Assembly: GCA_037176725.1 (NCBI GenBank)
Contig: JAZBRS010000023.1
Span: 26,965,001 to 27,029,000 of the forward strand
Length of the DNA stretch: 64,000 bases
Reading direction: 5' to 3'
Source: Posidonia oceanica
Lineage: Eukaryota > Streptophyta > Magnoliopsida > Alismatales > Posidoniaceae
The notes under the pieces were generated by a model that made no database searches, was not told the DNA's origin, and saw only the letters and a program-made list of their open reading frames with translations. The number at the start of each line of letters is the position of its first letter. Position 1 is the stretch's first letter. Position numbers and translations under genes: made by a program. Shown here one piece after another: positions 1 through 11,880 of this stretch.

Positions 1-1959
1 AGGGAATTGGGGCTCTTCTCGCGCTGGGGGTCGCACAGGAGTGCGGTCTTCTCTCCGGGATGCTTCTGGGTTCTTTTTCTCCTCTTCTCCTCCTCCCGTT
101 ATGGCTCTACTGATCTCCCCTTTCCTTGCTTGCAGGTCTGCGGGACTGCGGCAATTAATTGCCAAGGAAACGGTGGCAGGAGCACGGACGCGAAGCGGCG
201 CACGCCGGTCCGGTCCTGGCAGAAGGCGTGCGAGCGCTTGCCTGGCAGGGGTAGCAGATGGTTGCAGTGATGGCAGAAGCTCAGAGAGGCCGCAGACACT
301 GTGCGGAGGGAGGGAAGGAGGAAGACGACTATGGACGTGGGCCAGGCCTGGAATTTTGAAAAAAAGAAGGAAAAAAGGAAAACGGGCTGATGGGCCCAGT
401 AAGGAAGAAAAGAAAATAAAAAGGAAGAAAGAAAGAAAGAGAGGGAAAAGAAAGGAAATAAAATTAGAAAAAATAAATTAAAAATAAATAAATATACTAG
501 AAAGGTTGTGTTGTGGGTTAGGGTTTCAATTAGATTTTTTAATGACTGTTTTGGGGTTAATTAATGTGTTTTGGGCTTGATTAGGGTTTTAGGGCTTTCT
601 TTTGTTTTTAATTTGTTTTCCACTTGATTAAGTGTTTGTTAAATCTTTTAAATTGTTTTTAAAATTGTGTTTTTTTGTTAAGTATTTTAGGATGTTAATT
701 AGGATTTTTAGGATTTATTTTTATATTAATTAGAGTGGGTTTTGGCTTTTAGTTTTAATCTTTTAAGGTTTTCTTTTCTTAAGTCTTTTGAATTATGTTT
801 TGATTTTTTATTTGTTAATTTTTCTTGAAATTTTTAGTTGGATTTCTCTGGCTTGATGGGGTGTTTTTTTAAGTCTTTTAAACGTGTTTTTCTTTTCCTT
901 TTTAATTAAGTCCTCATGTTGTTTTTCTTATGTTTATTAGGTTAAGTCTTTTTGCTTCTTTAATTACTTATCTTAGTGTTTATTTTTTAATTCTTCTTTG
1001 TAGGGTTTGTTTTTTAGTTCTTCTGATGGGGGTTTTTACTTTTGGTGGGTTTTGATTTTATTTTAGTTTTTTCCTCGATTTTTCAGTGTTTTCTTTTGGT
1101 TTGTTTTGCATTTTTTAGTTTGCATGCTTGATTTTCTTTTTAGCTTGATTTAGTTAAGTTTAAGTTTTTAATTGCTTGTTTAATGTTTTTTAGTTGTTTT
1201 TCTTAGAACTCTGATTTGTCTCTTTTATGTTTTGGGGTTTTACAGATTTTTAGGGATTTTTATGGGTTTTTGCAAAAGAGAGAAAAGGGAAAGAGGAGGA
1301 GGAAAGAAATGGGAAAAGGAGGGAAATAGAGGGAAAAGAGATAGGTTTGAGGGAAATGATTTTTAAAATTCAGGGAAAATGCTAAAAATAAAATAAAAAT
1401 AGGAATAAGATAGAGAAGAGATAGAAGTACAAAGGGGGCCCACAGCCAAGCCAGAAAAAAGGGCAAGAAGGGGATGAAAAGAGAGACGATAATCAGGAGA
1501 GAGAGAGAGGAGAGAGAAAACGATAATCCCGGAGAGAGAAAACGATAATTTGGCCAAAAGGGGGGCTTAGAGGTCTCGGAAAAGGGTGAAACTTGGCGAG
1601 TGGGTAGTCTAGGGATTCTAGAGCTGGTTCTGAGGTTTTGGTTTAGTTCCAAGGAGGTTCTGGAGGGGTTTTAAGGTGTAGAAAAAGAAAGTTTTGCCTA
1701 AGTTTCCTGGGGTTTTTGGGAGGGGTTCTGATTTGAATTTTTACAGGCTTTTTGGTGGGTTTACTAAGTCATCAGGGGTGAGTTTTCCTATGGATTTTGG
1801 TCAGGTTTCAGGTTCGGGAAAGGGGGGAATCCTAGGTTGAGTTTGGGCTTGTTTTGAGGGGAAAGAAGAAGAGAAAGGTGTGGGTTTGGGTCTAGATTCG
1901 GGTTCAGCAGCCACCAGAAGGTTCCAATCGATCCAGCCTGTCAAAATGGGGTGTCAACA
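1..1959 (-). repeat. Element B 3' LTR, 5' part (cut by window edge)
   Basis: On the - strand this begins TGTTGACACC at 1959 and runs left out of the window. It matches 45000-46958, the same part of B's other LTR, almost base for base, with scattered substitutions and 1-bp indels. It contains an AT-rich stretch (about 480-1260) and a purine-rich stretch (1260-1560). Short ORFs here are low-complexity and change frame freely; none looks coding. The LTR call rests on the second copy, the TG start, and the polypurine tract directly upstream. Confidence 0.93.
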
Positions 1960-1975
1960 GATGCCCCTCCCTGAG
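1960..1975 (-). promoter_or_regulatory. Polypurine tract of element B
   Basis: Read on the - strand this is CTCAGGGAGGGGCATC, directly abutting the LTR start. The identical 16-mer precedes the 3' LTR of element A at 27781-27796. In LTR elements this tract primes plus-strand DNA synthesis. Confidence 0.9.
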
Positions 1976-2415
1976 TGAGGCCAAGCGAAGCGAGGCCGCT
2001 GCTCAGGGTTGACGGGACACCCCATTTGACTGGCGAGAGCAGAGGGTTGCTATCGGCGTGAGCCACTTATTCGGCGGATGCGCCGAATGTCGTAGATCAT
2101 TGCCGCAGTGCAATGTGCAGGTGCAGATGGATGAAATGCCATGTATGCGATGCATGCTAATGCGGATGCGATGCAAAAGTTAGTGCTGAAGTTAGTACCG
2201 ATGGGGAAGTCGAGACGACGCGAATGATGCTGGTGATGCCGATGACGTTGAAGAGGGGCGTTGCAGTGCGCCGCGGAGCTTGGTGGGAAGTCTGGACCTG
2301 CTACAGAAAGACGGATAGCCAACGCTACAAAGGTGCGACGGGAGAGGTGGACCCTTTCCCTGACGCGGAGGAACGCGGGGCTCCATCTTTTGGGACGAAG
2401 TCGCGCGGAGGAGGT
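1976..2415 (-). other. Element B 3' UTR, unique part
   Basis: GC-rich noncoding DNA between the hairpin array and the polypurine tract. The same sequence lies in element A at about 27360-27780 in opposite orientation. Only short overlapping ORFs are present and they are not conserved in frame between the two copies. Confidence 0.6.
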
Positions 2416-3712
2416 GATAAGTTATCGGACTTATCGGCCGGGGGGATGAGTTTCGGATCATCAGCCGAGGGCGATAGTTTACGGTCCTATCAACCGGAGC
2501 GATAGTTTACAGTCCTATCAACTGGAGCGATAGTTTACGGTCCTATCAACCGGAAGGTGCAGTTGTGAGTGATAGTTACTGGATATCAGCCGTATAACAT
2601 GGTTGCAAGTGATAGTTTAGGTTATCAGCCTAGGATGAGTTTTGGATCATCAGCCAGAGAATGATAGTTTACAGTCCTATCAACTGGAACGATAGTTTAC
2701 AGTCCTATCAACTGGAAAGGGCAAACCATGAGTGATAGTTACTGGATATCAGTCGTATAACATAATTACAAGTGATAGTTTAGGTTATCAGCCTAGGATG
2801 AGTTTTGGATCATCGGCCAGAGAATGATAGTTTACGGTCCTATCAACCGGAAAGAGCAATTATGAGGGATAGTTACTGGATATCAGCCGTATAACGCAAA
2901 CCCGTGATAGTTTTGGATATCAGCCCAGGATGAGTTTTGGATCATCAGCTAGAGAATGATAGTTTACAGTCCTATCAACTGGAACGATAGTTTACAGTCC
3001 TATCAACTGGAAAAGGGGGTTTGCGAGTGATAGTTACTGGATATCAGCCGTATAATGCAATTGCGAGTGATAGTTTAGGTTATCAGCCTAGGATGAGTTT
3101 TGGATCATCAGCCAGAGAATGATAGTTTACGGTCCTATCAACCAGAAAGAGCAATTGCAAGGGATAGTTACTGGATATCAGCCGTATAACGTAATTGCCA
3201 GTGATAGTTTAGGTTATCAGCCTAGGATGAGTTTTGGATCATCAGCCAAGAGCGATAGTTTACAGTCCTATCAACTGGAACGATAGTTTACAGTCCTATC
3301 AACTGGAAAGGGCAATTACGAGTGACAGTTACTGGGTGTCAGCCGTATAACACAACTGCGGGCCAACCATGGATCGGCCGAGATGATAGTTTAGGTTATC
3401 AGCCTAAGAGTGCTTGATTGTTTGATAGTTTAGGATATCAGCTTGAGAGTGCTTGATTGTTGATAGTTTAGGATATCAGCCTGAGAGTGCTTGATTGCTT
3501 GATAGTTTAGGATATCAGCCTGAGAGTGCTTGATTGTTGATAGTTTAGGATATCAGCCTGAGAGTGCTTGACTGTTGATAGTTTAGGATATCAGCCTGAG
3601 AGTGCTTGATTGTTGATAGTTTAGGATATCAGCCTGAGTGTGCTTGATTGTTGATAGTTTAGGATATCAGCCTGAGAGTGCTTGATTGTTGATTGATTGG
3701 TTGATTGATAAG
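2416..3712 (-). repeat. Element B 3' UTR hairpin tandem array
   Basis: About 35-40 short units, each starting GATA or GATGA and ending with its complement TATC or TCATC, separated by 4-9 bases. Left of about 3400 the units alternate in a higher-order order. To the right a simpler unit of about 37-40 bp repeats roughly eight times. Stems seen include GATAAG/CTTATC (2416-2435), GATGA/TCATC (2445-2462), GATAG/CTATC (2473-2491) and the compensated GACA/TGTC (3324-3340). Element A has the same architecture at 26155-27355. Tat/Ogre-type 3' UTRs are known to carry variable tandem repeats; the systematic hairpin design is what I see here. Confidence 0.85.
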
Positions 3713-3759
3713 ATATCGGACTTATCGACCGGCAAAGAGGAAGGTGGTGACATGGATGA

Positions 3760-3812
3760 GATACCGCGGGGCATCTGAAAAGATGCCCCTGGTATCAGGA
3801 TGATACCAGGGG
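3760..3812 (-). promoter_or_regulatory. Paired mutually exclusive hairpins, element B
   Basis: Hairpin 1 pairs CCCCTGGTATC (3786-3796) with GATACCAGGGG (3802-3812) around a 5-base loop. Hairpin 2 pairs GGGGCATC (3768-3775) with GATGCCCC (3782-3789), extended by GATACC (3760-3765) with GGTATC (3791-3796). The two share bases 3786-3796, so only one can form at a time. The same pair is present in element A at 25746-25798. Confidence 0.75.
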
Positions 3813-4193
3813 TTGGTCGAAACGTCCCTGGCATCGAAAGGCGAAGGATGGACAAAAAACTGACGTGTTTGTTAGACGAGTAGTTTGGGGTACCAGCCCA
3901 ATGAAGACTCAGCTGGGGATGTCCGGTAGCAGGTCAGACGGCGCAGGTCCGCAGAGATCCTGGAGTCTGGGTCGTTTGCCGAGGACTTTCCTGCGTCATG
4001 TGGGCAACAAGTCTGGCCAGGGGCCTCCGGATATGGGTGGTAAGGAGCATGGGATGCATTAAGCAGCTTTGAAATGCGAGCAGCCAGCACAAAATCCTTT
4101 TGTATTGATAGAACTGTCGGTTACACGCCTGTAGCAGGCCAGAAAATACAACACAACTTGAAAGGAAAACAGAGTGACAGTTGCATGACGGCT
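3813..4193 (-). other. Element B 3' UTR between PMD-like ORF and hairpins
   Basis: Noncoding sequence of about 380 bp downstream of the 428-codon ORF. The counterpart in element A is 25371-25745. No gene or strong signal seen. Confidence 0.5.
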
Positions 4194-5480
4194 TTAACTG
4201 ATTCGGGCCTTCTTTGATTTTCCAGAGTCAGGGAACAAGGGACCGCTTGGCGGGATTTCGTCGATGGGCCAGAGGTCCTGCACCTGGGTGACGTACTCAA
4301 GGGTACATCCTATGCCTCTCGTAGCTGCGATGTCTGTTGACTGCACGCCATACTGCATCAGATTGGCCAGCTCCTTCGTCGGGGCAATTGTACTGAGGGG
4401 ATATTCTTGAAGGAGCCTAGGTGCTGTGCTGTCGACAAAGGCATCCTGCTGGAAACCAAACTGGCGCATGACTCTGATAGGGTGGTATTCCACACCCGCA
4501 GTGAATCCCGGTAGCACAACCAACCGCATGTCGCGCGCATTGAAGAAGACAGTGAATGGTTCGGCCGCAGAAGGAATGATGCGCCAGGTTACTGTGTCAT
4601 CTGTCAGTCCTGATAGCCTTTCGTGTTCTTCCTTGACGCTCTTGACTGCCTTGGCATGGCCGCTGTTGCAGTAGGCCTCGAAAGCATGTACTTGGGGGCG
4701 CAGAAGGTCTATCTCAGTGTGTGCGGCTAGCCAGACCTGAATGAGTGCTCCGCAACCATGGAAGTGGCGGCAGCGATGTGAGATGCGGTCCAGTCCGCGG
4801 TACGTCTCTGCCAGAACAACTGGTGCCAGATCTATCTGGCGAGTCACCACAGCGAGTGCTATTTCAGCGATCTCGACAGCCACCGTGGTCTTGCCATGAG
4901 TAAAGACCAGCTCGCCTAGGAAACGGGTAACAAACCCTCGGAGCCACAGCTCGTCTCCGAGTTCAGCGCGCTTTTCCACAATATCATCGAAATACGCTAG
5001 GCGATGCAGAGGCATGGGCCCGCTAGTGCAAATCAGTCTCTGCTGGCAGCTTCGGGTAGAGAGGCCGGTCAGCTGTTTCAGGACTGCGATGTATCCGTCA
5101 CGCCTCATGAAGATGGGTTGCCCCAGAATCTTGGAAAAGCCATAGATCCGGCGCACTTCTTCCAGTGTGGGTGTCAGTTCAGTTTTACCAAAACGGAAGA
5201 CGTGGTGTGCCGGTTTCCAGAACCGCGCAGCAGCACACAGAAGATGGCGGCTTACTTCTACATCAGCCGCCTTTAGCAACTTGGTCGGAATGCCCCACAG
5301 GCGCAGCTTCTCACAGTTATCTTTGGTAAGTTTGCCGATCCATTCTCGCAGGATCTCGGAACAGTATGTCGGGGTCACCAGAGTGGGGAAACCCATTGCG
5401 CAGATTGCAGAATGTAGGCGGACGGCTGTCACAAAATCTTCAGATACCTGTCGCCAAGACTGTGGATTGTCAGATCTCAT
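4194..5480 (-). CDS. PMD/DUF7745-like protein, env-position ORF of element B
   Basis: An uninterrupted 428-codon ORF reading in B's sense direction, placed after pol and before the 3' UTR. Residues about 80-115 hold the pattern AARFWKPAHHVFRF followed by ELTPTLEEVRRI, which resembles the tryptophan/proline and E-x-TPTLEEV signature of the plant mobile domain/DUF7745 superfamily; this assignment is from memory of the families. There is no zinc knuckle, signal peptide or membrane segment, so it is not an envelope protein. It is about 96% identical by eye to the 24084-25370 protein of element A, with residues about 172-385 the same in both. The start is the first ATG after a pyrimidine-rich tract ending in CAG. 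It stays open although B has lost RT and integrase. Function unknown; host-derived or retroelement-derived origin cannot be told here. Confidence 0.8.
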   Translation of the reverse strand: MRSDNPQSWRQVSEDFVTAVRLHSAICAMGFPTLVTPTYCSEILREWIGKLTKDNCEKLRLWGIPTKLLKAADVEVSRHLLCAAARFWKPAHHVFRFGKTELTPTLEEVRRIYGFSKILGQPIFMRRDGYIAVLKQLTGLSTRSCQQRLICTSGPMPLHRLAYFDDIVEKRAELGDELWLRGFVTRFLGELVFTHGKTTVAVEIAEIALAVVTRQIDLAPVVLAETYRGLDRISHRCRHFHGCGALIQVWLAAHTEIDLLRPQVHAFEAYCNSGHAKAVKSVKEEHERLSGLTDDTVTWRIIPSAAEPFTVFFNARDMRLVVLPGFTAGVEYHPIRVMRQFGFQQDAFVDSTAPRLLQEYPLSTIAPTKELANLMQYGVQSTDIAATRGIGCTLEYVTQVQDLWPIDEIPPSGPLFPDSGKSKKARIS

Positions 5481-6296
5481 ATAGGCAGAAAACTATCATT
5501 GGAAAGCAGATTCTGAAACTGGTAGAGACAGTCCAACACATTCAGCAGTAAACATTCAGACTATGGCAATTGAACATATGTAAGCAAAGAGATTCTGTTG
5601 ACGCGGCGGGGATTGGTGGGAGTCCCGGGTTGTCGCAGCCTGACGGTGCCAACGCGTGCTGAGTAGAAGTACTGTCTCAGCGCTGGAGTAAGCTTTTGCG
5701 GAGTAGAATGATCAGAAGGAGTGGAGATGACTGGAAAATGCGGATGCATGCGTGATTGGTGTAGTTTGCCCTCAGTATCGGGGTGCTTTGGTGTCTGCTG
5801 CATAGGAAGGGAGCGGTCCCTAACTCACCGGACTCTACTCAGACTCCTGATTTGTTGGTGGCACTCTAGAAAAGGGTGTTGGTGACGATTGGTGGTGGTG
5901 TAGAGTAGACAGGCTCCATGCCAAACTCTCAAGGACTTACACTCGCTCCTACCTCTTCCTTCTCCTTTTACGTCGGTGTGCAGGGCTCTCCTCATTCCCA
6001 TTTTGGAAGCGAGGAGGACCTGATCCGGGCTTTGACTCTTTTCTGGGGTAGGTGAGAGGTGCGGGGTTACCCTGCCTGCCTTTATTCTCTTTTTCTTTTT
6101 TTCTTCTTTTTTTTTTTTTTTTTTTTGCCGGAATGGGGCCTTTGTCCCCCTCCCTTTCCTTTTCCATCATTCTCCTTTTCCTTTGGTTTTTTTTTTCCTT
6201 TGTTTTTTTCTTTTTTTCTTTTCATTTTTCTTTCCTTTTTGGCTTGCAGGTCTCTGCTGTCCCTTCCCTAGGGGAAATGGGTGTTAGGGTCTTTCA
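5481..6296 (-). other. Element B spacer between pol and PMD-like ORF (distal part)
   Basis: Noncoding. It corresponds to 23265-24083 of element A. A homopolymer run of about 20 T (near 6107-6126; poly-A in the element's sense) matches a run of about 18 A in A at about 23440-23459, so it predates both copies. Element A is inserted at its right edge. Confidence 0.6.
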
Positions 6297-6301
6297 GGTA
6301 C
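6297..6301. repeat. Target site duplication of element A (left)
   Basis: GGTAC immediately left of the LTR start TGTAGAC; the same five bases follow the other LTR at 34181-34185. Removing element A plus one copy rejoins B: the sequence on each side matches the continuous stretch around 23215-23290 in element A. Confidence 0.95.
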
Positions 6302-9300
6302 TGTAGACATCCCATTTTGACAGACCGGATCGATTGGAACCTTCTGGTGACTGCTGGACCCGAATCTAGACCCAAACCTACACCTTTCTCTTCCCCTTTT
6401 CCCTCAAAACAAGCCCAAACTCAACCTAGGATTACCCCCCTTTCCCGAACCCGAAAACTAACCAAAATTCATAGGAAAACTCACCTCTGATGACTTAGCA
6501 AACCTACCAAAAAGCCTGCAAAAATTCAAACCGGAACCCCTCCCAAAAACCCTAGGAAACTTAGGCAAAACTACCCCTTTCCTACACCTCAAAACCCTTC
6601 CAAAACTTTCTCAAAACCAAACCAAAACTTCAGAGCCAGCTCCTCAAACCCTAGACCCTACACCCGCCAAGTTTCATCCCTTTCCAAGACCTCTGAGCCC
6701 TCTTTTCGGCCAAATTATCGTTTTCTCTCTCCGGGATTATCGTTTTCTCTCTCCTCTCTCTCTCCTGATTATCGCCTCTCTTTTCATCCCCTTCTTGCCC
6801 TTTTTCTGGCTTGGCTGTGGGCCCCCTTTGTACTTCTATCCCTTCTCTATCTTATTCCTATTTTTATTTTATTTTTAGCATTTTCCCTGAATTTTAAAAA
6901 TCATTTCCCTCAAACCTATCTCTTTTCCCTCTATTTCCCTCCTTTTTCCATTTCCTCCCTTCTGCTCTTTTCCTTTTCTTCCTTTTGCTAAAATCCATAA
7001 AAAAGCCTAAAAATCTCTAAAACTCTAAAACATAAGAGAAACAAACCAGAACTCTAAGAAAAATAATTTAAAAACATAAAACAAACAATTAAAAACTTAA
7101 ACCCAATTAAACCAAGCTAAAAAGAAAATCAAGCATGCAAACTAAAAGATGCAAAACAAACCCAAGGAAAATGCGGAAAAATCAAGGAAAAAACTAAAAC
7201 AAAATCAAGACCAACCAAAAGTAAAAACCCTATCAAAAGAATTAAAAAACAGACCCTAAAATGAAATAAAACAGTTAAAAAACACTAAGATAAACAATGG
7301 ATAAAAGAGAAGCTTAATTTACGAATCTAAGAAAAAACAATTTAAACACTTAATTAAAAAGGAAAATGAGAAACACATTAAAAAGATTTAAAAATACTCC
7401 ATCAAACCAGAGAAACCCAATTAAAAAAAAAAAACATCAAGAAAATCAACAAATGAAAATCAAAAACCTAGTTCAAAAGACTTAAGAAAGAAAAAACCTA
7501 AAAGACTAAAACTAAAAGCCCAAAACCCATCCTAATTAACCTAAAAATAAATCCTAAAAATCCTAATTAACATCCTAAAATGCTTAACAAGAAAAACATT
7601 TTAACAAAACAATTTAAAAGATTTAACAAACACTAAATCAAATGGAAAACAAATTAAGAACAAAACAAAACCCTAAAACCCTAATCAAGCCCAAAACACA
7701 CTAATTAACCCAAAACAGTCATTAAAAATCTAATTAAAATCCTAACTCATGGCACAACCTTTCTAGTATTTTTACTTATTTTTAATTTATTTTTTTTTAA
7801 TTTTATTTCCTTTCTTTTTCCTCTCTTTCTTTCTTCCTTCTCATTTTCATTTTCTTTTTTCTCTTTGCTGGGCCCGTCAGCCCATTTCCTCTTTTTTTCT
7901 TTCTTTCTTTTTTTTCAAACCCGCGGCCCGGCCCACGGCTACAGCCTTCGTCTTCCTCCCTTTCCCTCCGCACAGTGCCGGCTTCTCTCCTGCTGCAACA
8001 GTCCTGCCACAGCAGTGTCGCAGCTCCTGCCACGGCCAGACCAGCGCTCGCACGCCTCTGCCGGACCAGACCGGCGTGCGCCGCACCGCGTCCGTGCTCC
8101 TGCCATCGCCCCCTCAGCATTAATTCACCACAGCCGGACCTGCAAAAGAAAACCCAGAATCTTAAGAGCCAGAACGAGAGGAGAGGAAGACAGGAGGAGA
8201 GTAGTGGAGAGAGCCCTGAGCATCCCGGAGAGAAACGAAGATCCCAGAGCCTTCCCACACCCAATCCTCCTCGATTTCCTTCTGAAATCCCCAGCGAGTC
8301 GGGCTCTCCCTTTTCCAGTAAATCAAAACCATTCCAGGCCTTCAGCTCTCTCCCATTCAAGCCCCCAAACTCACCCAGCAATCCTGCATCCTCCCTTCAC
8401 CATTTTCCGGCCATTCCATCACTAAAACACCACCGGATCACCCACAGAAAACCAACAGAACCCATCCCTTCTCGTCCCAGAATTGCCTTCACCACAGACC
8501 TCCTTTTCGTCCCAAAACTCTCCCAGATAATCACCAAAGCACCACCTTCCAGGAGCACCCAACCTTCAGCCCAGAGACCCACCACTGCACCTACCCGCCA
8601 CCACAAACACCTGCAATCCCTTCTGACCAGAAAGTCCACCAATCTGCAAATCCACCCCACAGCCTCCCAAAGTTCAATTCGACCGCCCAGAACCGTTCAC
8701 CGAACCTCCAGCAGTCTCCCAGAAGGACCCATCCGGCCTGAGGAGCAGCGGACAGTCCCCCCGACCCCCGGCTGTCTCTGTGAACCCGCGATCAACCGAA
8801 TCTCCCTCCGGCCTTCGCAGCTCGCGTCCAACCATCCGGGAAGCACCGGAAGGCTCCGTGGAGGTGATCCCAATCCTCGCGAGCAGCAGACGGCGTCCGC
8901 AGCGACTGGACGAGCTCCACCGGCGACTTCAGAAACCACCTACGTCGGGAGGCCTCCTCAGACGCGGAGATAGGTAAAACCCTCTTCCTTTAGCATCATC
9001 TTCCTCCCCTCTTGCTTTTCCCCCCCTTAGAATAAGTCTTGCTTCGCTCCTGCGCCGGTGGCCTCTCCGGCCAAAGTCGTCTTCTCCGGCGAGTCCCTCC
9101 GCGCGTCCCTCCGCTCCGGTCAGCAGAACAGCCTTCCAGCAGCACCCTCCGGTCCGCATGAGCCTCAGGAACATGCTCCGGCCTTCAGATCGCTGCGTCG
9201 TCGCGCCGATCGCCCGGAATGCTCGTCTGAAGCTCTGCAGACCTCCGGTGGCTTCTCCGGCTAGTTCCAGCCCGCGTCGAACTCCACCGAGCATCATCCG

Positions 9301-10703
9301 CCCTCCGTCAAGTCCTGGAGACGCCTCCCCGCCGGTCTGCGCCTCCCCAGCATCCCTGTGCCGGCGTTCATGGACGCTGGCAGCTTGCTGCTACAGTGTC
9401 CATGGCCGTCGGCCATTTTACTGTTCATTTATTTTTCAGTTACCTTAGTTTTCTTGCAAATATTGCATTTCTGGTCTGAGTTCTTGTCATTTTGCATTCC
9501 GGTCCTTTTTTGATTTAATCTGCTGATTTTTGAACTGAAACCATACTAAATTGCATAAAATATTTGTGTTTCTCTGTATTTGCTTTTTAGTCCATTCACT
9601 GTGCTTTCTAGTTATAAAATTTTATGCATCAGCCCCTCTGTTTTCAATTCTTGCACATAGGTCCTGCAGTAGGTCATTTAATTTAAATGCAACAATTTTA
9701 CCATACAATATTGCATCCTGTGTCCCTGCATTTCATTGTTTTTGCATTTAGGTCCACTGCACTGTAGCAACTTAGGTCCCATTTTTAATTTTTGCATACT
9801 GCATTGCATATTTTTACCTTCTGTTTTTTCTTTTTTACATCTAGGTCCTTTTTAAATGCACAGTAGCCATTTTGCATGCATTTTAGCTTATTGCATTGCA
9901 TTTTCAACCCTGCATTTTTAAAAAATTGCACATCAGTCCTGTCTTTCTGTTTTCAGAGCATGTTTTCCATATAAAATTGCATATTTGACCCCTGCATGAT
10001 TCAAAAATCACACATAGGTCCTTGCATCCTTTAAAAACCATGTAAAAAGACTGTTTTGCCCCTAAAGTTGCATCTTAGCTCCTATGCTTACAAAATTGCA
10101 TGTAGACCCTCCACTTGCACTCCCGGACTCCCCAGAACCCTGTTTCCTGGAAAATTTGCACTTTAGACCCCAGTTTTTTTCAAAATTGCATTCTGACCTC
10201 CTTTTGTTTTCAAAACTTCTTCTGATGCATACCCTCTTTTCAAAATAGCTTTCTCAACCCAGTCTTTTGCAAAATAACCCTCTGCCTTCTCCTGTTTTCA
10301 AAACCCTCCTCTATGGACCCCATCTTTTGTGAAAATTTGCATTTTAGCCCCTTTTCTTTTTTCAAAAATGCTTTTGAACTCCTGTCTTTTCCAAGTTTGT
10401 TCCCCTTGTTTCTTCTTGCTTGTGCTTGCATTCTGCATTCATTTAGCTTTGCATTTTAGCATCCTTTTGCACACACTAAGCATCTTTAGCTCCCTTTCAC
10501 CTGGGAGGACCTTTTGCACATCCCTAGGACCTCCTGAACACTTAGATCTGTTCTTCTCCCCTGTTCTGGCCCTCCTGCCATGAAGCTGCGATATCTTCCG
10601 ATCCGGCCGTTGGATCTTCTCAAGTAAGCTGCCCAGGCGACCGCAGCGAAGCGCTCTTCACCATGGACCAAGCAGATCTCAGATCAGGCTCCCGGATTTC
10701 CAG

Positions 10704-11030
10704 GTATGTCCTCCTGAACCCCTGCATCGCATTCATTTGCATGCCATTTGCATAGTTTTCCTTGTTTTCGATTTCTGTCTCTTTAAGCATGTAGAATAGG
10801 GCCTCCTCTTCTTGTCTACCAACTCAGATCTTTGTTTCGCGTACTCTTGGGCGTTTTGTGTTGAGTTTTCCCTGGATTCACCACTTAATGTGACTTTCTT
10901 CCCCCTTTTCCACGATCCGATCGCATCGCGAGCTTTGGGCAGCGTGCGAGACACACCGTGGAACGGTTTAGTGGGAAATGGTCGCAAGAGAGGTGGTAAT
11001 CCCCCCGTTTGCTCACTCTCCCCTTTGTAG
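10704..11030 (+). promoter_or_regulatory. Candidate intron within the LTR (element A, 5' copy)
   Basis: Donor TTCCAG|GTATGT at 10704 and a pyrimidine tract ending CCCTTTGTAG at 11030 define a 327-bp intron. Equivalent pairs occur in the A 3' LTR (32202-32528), the B LTR (- strand 42718-42393, 326 bp) and the D LTR (60083-60407, 325 bp, donor AAG|GTAAGT, acceptor TTTGCAG). Conserved ends and length across divergent LTRs support it; splicing itself is inferred. Confidence 0.5.
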
Positions 11031-11199
11031 GTCTTCACACCTACTCTGTGTGGCCCCGAACAGCGTCTGTTCTCACACATGCGTTGTTCTACCTCCCTTC
11101 TACTGCTCCTAATCTTTTCCTCGCATTTGCATTTGCACGGCTTTTTCCGAGGTTTTATCTTGCAGTTTTGGCACCGTTTTGCCTGCCCTTTAGTTTTCT

Positions 11200-11880
11200 T
11201 GCTCCGTTTTGCACGTAGTTCTGTTTTCCCGCACCGTTTTGCGTGCCGCTTCTTTGTCTTGCACCGTTTGGCGTGCCCTCCCGTTTTCTCGCTCCGTTTT
11301 GCGTGTCCTTTGGTTTTCTCGCTCCGTTTTGCGTGTCCTTTGGTTTTCTTGCTCCGTTTTGCGTGCAGCTTCGTTTTCTCGCTCCGTTTTGCGTGCCCTT
11401 TGGTTTTCTTGCTCCGTTTTGCGCGTAGTTCTGTTTTCCCGCACTGTTTTGCGTGCCGCTTCTTTGTCTTGCACGGTTTTGCGTGCCCTCCCGTTTTCCG
11501 CTCCGTTTTGCATGTCCTTTGGTTTTCTCGCTCCGTTTTGCGTGTCCTTTGGTTTTCTTGCTCCATTTTGCGTGCAGCTTCGTTTTCTCGCTCTGTTTTG
11601 CGTGCCCTTTGGTTTTCTTGCTCCGTTTTGCGCGTAGTTCTGTTTTCCCGCACCGTTTTGCGTGCCGCTTCTTTGTCTTGCACCGTTTTGCGTGCCCTCC
11701 CGTTTTCCGCTCCGTTTTGCGTGTCCTTTGGTTTTCTCGCTCCGTTTTGCGTGTCCTTTGGTTTTCTTGCTCCGTTTTGCGTGCAGCTTCGCTTTCCCGC
11801 ACCATTTTTGCATGCCCTCTCGTTTTCTCGCCCCGTTTTGCGTGCCGCTTTGTTTTCTTGCTCTGTTTTGCGCCCCTTTT
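11200..11880 (+). repeat. 30-bp tandem array in LTR A (5' copy)
   Basis: About twenty units built on CTCGCTCCGTTTTGCGTG plus a variable tail, in a higher-order period of about 209-210 bp (tops near 11251, 11461, 11670). Because the unit is 30 bp, several frames stay open on both strands, giving long spurious ORFs. The 3' LTR copy is at about 32700-33380. Confidence 0.85.

Noticed and set aside
7975..8973. 332-codon ORF in LTR A (also at 29474-30472) and the overlapping reverse ORFs
   Set aside because: It lies in a C-rich LTR block, is open in several frames at once and reads as Pro/Ser/Arg low complexity. Its persistence in both LTRs follows from LTR identity, not coding constraint.
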